From contig DEQR01000041.1 in the NCBI GenBank assembly GCA_002360535.1, positions 1 through 64,000 on the forward strand: a stretch of DNA of 64,000 bases. Direction: 5' to 3'. This DNA is from Thiobacillus sp. UBA3361. GTDB lineage: Bacteria; Pseudomonadota; Gammaproteobacteria; Burkholderiales; Thiobacillaceae. This document shows positions 60,970-64,000 of the stretch, piece by piece. Position 1 is the first letter of the stretch, and the number at the start of each line of letters is the position of its first letter. Below the pieces are notes generated by a model. The model saw only the letters and a list, made by a program, of their open reading frames with translations, did not search any database and was not told the origin of the DNA. The position numbers and the translations under genes were made by a program.

Positions 60970-62013
60970 TCAACAACACGCCGAGCCGGTCCCCGTCCCG
61001 CTCGAATCAAACGGCAGCCCGCCGCCGCAGCCCGCGAATATCCCGTAGTGCCGCGAGAAGTCGCCGATGAACTCGAAATGCGTCGCGAAGCGGGTCTCGG
61101 CGAGCATGCGCCAGGTGTTGCCGCACACCGGGAACACGCGGCCCGCCTCGATGGCGTGGTGCTTGTCGAGGACGAAGCGGTGTTCCTGGGTGGGGACGCC
61201 GCCCTTGTAGATCACCGCTTGGCCGTAGTCCTCGCACTCGGGCTCCAGGCCATCCAGCTTGAACAGGCGGTAGGTGGCGGAGAAGAAGCGAGTGTTGCCG
61301 ACCCGCGCGGCCAGGGCCGGATCGGTGACGGCAATGGGGCGGTCTTCCACCAGGCGCGGGTCGGTGAAGCCGCAGCGGCGGGCGAGAGGCAGGAAATCGT
61401 TCCAGTACAGCGCCCCGCCCAGGCATTCGCCATAGAGCACCGGGTCGTTGCGCAGTTCGGGCGGCACCCGGCGGTCGGCGTAGATGTCCGAGAAATACAG
61501 TTCGCCGCCGGATTTCAGCAGGCGATGCACCTGGCGCAGCACGGCTTCCTTGTCCGGGGACAAGTTGACCACGCAGTTGGAGACGACCACGTCGAAACTG
61601 GCGTCGGCGAGGCCGAGGTCATCCAGTCGCTCGATGTAACCGAGGCGGAACGCCACGTTGTCGCGGGCGAAACCGAAGGCCTGGCGGTGGTGTTCCCGGT
61701 GCGCTTCGGCCACGGCGAGTTGTTCCTCGGTCATGTCCACACCGAGCACGTTTCCCGCCTCGCCCACCAATTGCGCCAGGGCATAGACGTCGCGGCCGGA
61801 GCCGCAGCCCAGGTCGAGCACTTTCAGGCCGTCGAGCAGGGTGGGGCAGACCAGGCCGCAGCCGTAGTAGCGCGCCGTCACCTCCGGGTGGATGCGCGCC
61901 AGCAGGGGCTTCATCCATTCCGGCATTCGGCTGGCGTCGCAGCAGGCGGAGGTGCGCAGGTCAGCCGTGCTCTTGAGTTGGTTGCCGTAGTAGTCCTTCA
62001 CCAGGTCGTGCAT
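60970..62013 (-). CDS. arsM: ArsM-like arsenite methyltransferase
   Basis: A 347-aa SAM-dependent methyltransferase. N-terminal DYYGNQLKSTADLRTSACC holds a Cys pair (24-25), YYGCGLVCP adds Cys 52 and 56, the SAM motif is VLDLGCGSGRDVYALAQLVG, and VVSNCVVNLSPDKEAVLRQ has the Cys typical of ArsM. A long C-terminal domain ends in a CC pair (GTGSACC). ArsM methylates As(III) to mono-, di- and trimethyl forms. The TVP38-rhodanese gene lies 8 bases upstream. An alternative name in databases is methyltransferase-domain protein; the Cys pattern favours ArsM. Confidence 0.83.
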   Translation of the reverse strand: MHDLVKDYYGNQLKSTADLRTSACCDASRMPEWMKPLLARIHPEVTARYYGCGLVCPTLLDGLKVLDLGCGSGRDVYALAQLVGEAGNVLGVDMTEEQLAVAEAHREHHRQAFGFARDNVAFRLGYIERLDDLGLADASFDVVVSNCVVNLSPDKEAVLRQVHRLLKSGGELYFSDIYADRRVPPELRNDPVLYGECLGGALYWNDFLPLARRCGFTDPRLVEDRPIAVTDPALAARVGNTRFFSATYRLFKLDGLEPECEDYGQAVIYKGGVPTQEHRFVLDKHHAIEAGRVFPVCGNTWRMLAETRFATHFEFIGDFSRHYGIFAGCGGGLPFDSSGTGTGSACC

Positions 62014-62021
62014 GGGGTTCC

Positions 62022-63011
62022 TCAAGGTTGTCTTGTTTCGTGCGTGCTCATGGGCAGGCCGTCGTTCTTCCAGCGCTGCATGCCTTCCTTCACCAGCAGC
62101 GGCGCCTTGAAGCCCTGTTCGCCCAACCATTGCACCACCTGGGCGGAACGCTTGTCGGTGCGGCAGACCACGGCGACTGGGCGGTCGCGCCAATCCTCCA
62201 GTTCGGCCAGACGCGCCTTCAGTTCCGGCAGGGGGATGTTGCGTGCGCCGGCGATGTGGCCCTCGGCAAAATCGGCGGCGTCCCGCACATCCAGCACCAC
62301 CGTGTCGCCCCCCAGCCGCGCCTTGAGGCCCGGGATGTCCAGGGTGACGGCGGGCTTGGCGCGCAGGCGCTTGACCAGGCGCGGGAGGAAACCGACAGCG
62401 GCGAGCAGGGCCAGGGCGATCAGGATGTTGCGGATCATGCCCTCGCCGCCCGCCAGTGCCTCGCGCCCGGCGTAGCCCAGCCAGGTGTAGGCGATGGCGC
62501 CGGGCAGCATGAACAGCCAGGAGGCCAGCACATAGGCGAGGAAGGGGATGCGGGTGAGGCCCAGGGCGTAGTTCAGCAGGTTGAAGGGAAACAGGGGCAC
62601 CAGGCGCACGAAGGCGACGAAGCGCCAGCCCTCCGCCGCCACGCCGTCGTTGAGCCTTTGCAGTCGCGGCCCGGCGCGGCGCGCCACCCAGTCGGCGCCC
62701 AGGTAGCGGGCGACGAGGAAGGCCAGGGCCGCGCCCAGGGTGGCGCCGGTCAGGTTCCACAGCGTGCCCCACAGCGGCCCGAACAGGGCGCCACCGGCCA
62801 GGGTGAGCACCGAGCCGGGCAGGAACAGCACCGTGGCCAGGGCGTAGATGGCCATGAACACGAGCGGCCCGGCGGCGCCGGCGCCTTCCACCCAGGCCCG
62901 CAGGGCGGCGGCGTCGAAGCGGTCGCGCCAGACGACGGCGGCGGCGATGGCGGCCAGCAGGGCCAGGCCCAGCAGGAGGCGTGGCAGGACGCGCGGCAGG
63001 GTCTTGGTCAT
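62022..63011 (-). CDS. TVP38/DedA-type membrane protein fused to a rhodanese domain
   Basis: A 329-aa protein. Residues 1-225 form a TVP38/TMEM64 (VTT) membrane domain (LFLPGSVLTLAGGALFGPLW, VRLVPLFPFNLLNYALGLTR) and residues 235-325 form a rhodanese domain (VVLDVRDAADFAEGHIAGAR, active Cys in VVCRTDKRSAQ). VTT proteins move lipids or other compounds across membranes, and rhodaneses carry persulfide or bind arsenate-like oxyanions. The pair next to an ArsM-like gene suggests a role in arsenic or sulfur handling; this is inference. Start overlaps the upstream stop by 4 bases. Confidence 0.87.
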   Translation of the reverse strand: MTKTLPRVLPRLLLGLALLAAIAAAVVWRDRFDAAALRAWVEGAGAAGPLVFMAIYALATVLFLPGSVLTLAGGALFGPLWGTLWNLTGATLGAALAFLVARYLGADWVARRAGPRLQRLNDGVAAEGWRFVAFVRLVPLFPFNLLNYALGLTRIPFLAYVLASWLFMLPGAIAYTWLGYAGREALAGGEGMIRNILIALALLAAVGFLPRLVKRLRAKPAVTLDIPGLKARLGGDTVVLDVRDAADFAEGHIAGARNIPLPELKARLAELEDWRDRPVAVVCRTDKRSAQVVQWLGEQGFKAPLLVKEGMQRWKNDGLPMSTHETRQP

Positions 63012-63871
63012 TCCGCCGCCCCGCCGGACCAGTCGCGCCGGTTGATGGCGTAGTCGGTGACCTCACCCTTGAACGGCAGGATCAGCATGCCATCCAGCCG
63101 GTCCACCTCGCGCGGGTCGGCGTGGCCGTGGATGCCGATGGTCATGCCCACGTGGCCGGCGCGCGGCTGGTCCCGGTAGGTGCCGAACAGGCGGTCCCAC
63201 CAGGGCAGGTTGAAGCCGAAGTTGGAGTTGGCCTCGTCGTCCTCCACCGAGTGGTGCACCCGGTGCATGTCGGGGGTCACCACGAACCGCCGCAGCACCC
63301 GGTCCAGCGCCGGCGGCAGGCGGATGTTGCCGTGGTTGAACATGGCGGTGGCGTTGAGCAGCACCTCGAAGATCACCACGGCCACCACCGGCGGCCCCAG
63401 CACCACGATGGTGGCGAACTTGATGAGCATGGACAGGACGATCTCGATGGGGTGGAAGCGCGCGCCGGTGGTCACGTCGTAGTCCAGGTCGGCGTGGTGC
63501 ACCCGGTGCAGCCGCCACAGGGCCGGCACGGCGTGCACCATGACGTGCTGCAGCCAGATGACGAAGTCCATGGCGATCACCGCCAGGGGCACGGCCAGCC
63601 AGAAGGGCAGGGCGAAGTGGTTGATGAGGCCCCAGCCGTGTTCCGCGCAGAAGGCCGCCATGCCCACCGCCGCCAGGGGGAAGATCAACCGCAGCAGCAC
63701 CGTGTTGAGCACCACCAGGCCCAGGTTGCTGGCCCAGCGCAGGGTCTTGGAGACGGTCAGGGCGCGCCGGGGCGCGGCCACCTCCCACAGGGCGACCAGG
63801 GCGAACACGCCCAGGAAGCAGCCGAGGCGAATGGCCGGTTCGTGGGCGAGCACGAATTGTTCGAAGTTCAT
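63008..63871 (-). CDS. Sterol desaturase / fatty acid hydroxylase-family protein
   Basis: A 287-aa membrane protein with the histidine boxes of the di-iron hydroxylase superfamily: WLQHVMVHAVPALW, LHRVHHADLDYD and MHRVHHSVEDDEANSNFGFN. Four hydrophobic helices surround them (LGCFLGVFALVALWEVA, NLGLVVLNTVLLRLIFPLA). Substrate unknown; related proteins hydroxylate sterols, carotenoids or fatty acids. First gene of the operon with the TVP38-rhodanese and ArsM-like genes. Confidence 0.87.
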   Translation of the reverse strand: MNFEQFVLAHEPAIRLGCFLGVFALVALWEVAAPRRALTVSKTLRWASNLGLVVLNTVLLRLIFPLAAVGMAAFCAEHGWGLINHFALPFWLAVPLAVIAMDFVIWLQHVMVHAVPALWRLHRVHHADLDYDVTTGARFHPIEIVLSMLIKFATIVVLGPPVVAVVIFEVLLNATAMFNHGNIRLPPALDRVLRRFVVTPDMHRVHHSVEDDEANSNFGFNLPWWDRLFGTYRDQPRAGHVGMTIGIHGHADPREVDRLDGMLILPFKGEVTDYAINRRDWSGGAAE

Positions 63872-63910
63872 GGCGGTCTCTTCCTCCTCGGCGATGTCGG
63901 GCCGGATTGT

Positions 63911-64000
63911 TCAGAAAGTCAGGATCCGGTCGGACCACAGGGTCCAGTCGGCGAGCTCCTCCAGGGTGCCCTTGTGCACGCTCTCGGCCAGCATGTCCGG
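63911..64000 (-). CDS. C-terminal end of a gene cut by the window edge
   Basis: The minus-strand frame is open from the right edge to a stop at 63911-63913 and reads MLAESVHKGTLEELADWTLW then SDRILTF. This short tail fits a DsrE-like or other small cytoplasmic protein, but 29 residues are too few to name it. It is 39 bases upstream of the hydroxylase gene and is probably in the same operon. Confidence 0.5.
   Translation of the reverse strand, partial: PDMLAESVHKGTLEELADWTLWSDRILTF

Overview
The window is GC-rich Gram-negative chromosomal DNA. Several features suggest a betaproteobacterium with sulfur-based or other respiratory electron transfer (Thiobacillaceae-like; this is inference): a flavocytochrome c sulfide dehydrogenase pair, several c-type cytochromes, a PEP-CTERM surface protein, OlsB/OlsA ornithine-lipid enzymes, a Rep helicase, ApaH, and the HME and HAE-1 RND efflux systems. 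No rRNA genes, CRISPR array or complete insertion sequence is present. Two tRNAs are present: Phe(GAA) on the minus strand and Arg(CCG) on the plus strand.

Bases 1-12.4 kb look like an acquired metal-resistance island. At the left edge is the C-terminus of a large serine-type recombinase with two related small HTH-like proteins. A long minus-strand operon follows. Read in its own direction it encodes a Zn/Cd/Pb P-type ATPase, a CzcI-like protein, CzcC, a His-rich membrane-anchored protein, CzcB, CzcA, a His-rich periplasmic protein and two small lipoproteins. It is headed by a MerR-type promoter with a 19-bp spacer and is controlled by a divergent CadR/PbrR-like regulator. A frameshifted remnant of a sensor histidine kinase and a gene-poor stretch end the island just before tRNA-Phe.

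Bases 13-25.6 kb hold chromosomal genes: a GT4 glycosyltransferase, a PAP2 phosphatase, a zinc-dependent phospholipase C-like protein, a PfkB kinase, a SlyB-like lipoprotein, OlsB-OlsA, ApaH, Rep, an unrecognised 599-aa protein with glycosyltransferase-like features facing a sulfotransferase-like protein, and a membrane-anchored di-heme cytochrome c. After tRNA-Arg comes a less GC-rich patch with a PEP-CTERM protein. A TetR-regulated AcrAB-OprM-type efflux operon follows, with an AcrR-type operator.

Bases 34.2-38.5 kb form an electron-transfer block. A Tat-exported FccB-like flavoprotein and its di-heme cytochrome are divergent from a 651-aa protein with nine CxxCH motifs fused to a six-helix b-type cytochrome domain. 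That architecture resembles CbcL, the Geobacter quinone-linked cytochrome, and it is the most striking gene here. Small periplasmic proteins, a TRAP transporter, a DAACS symporter, an SLC13/RCK permease, a HAD phosphatase, a CbiM-like permease, a TlpA-like thioredoxin whose N-terminus is written by an intergenic repeat, and an ExbB-ExbD-TonB set follow.

Bases 52.8-64 kb carry what looks like an arsenic-metabolism region in two blocks. Plus-strand genes encode an ArsS-like radical SAM protein, a mercuric-reductase-like flavoprotein, a small membrane protein, and glycosyltransferases of the TIGR04283 and TIGR04282 types. Minus-strand genes encode an ArsM-like methyltransferase, a TVP38-rhodanese fusion and a fatty-acid-hydroxylase-like protein. 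Between them lies accessory DNA: a NERD/zinc-ribbon gene, a decayed group II intron maturase, an IS3-type OrfA stub, a DUF1778/GNAT toxin-antitoxin pair whose antitoxin is frameshifted, and an AAA/DUF4143 ATPase behind a palindrome.
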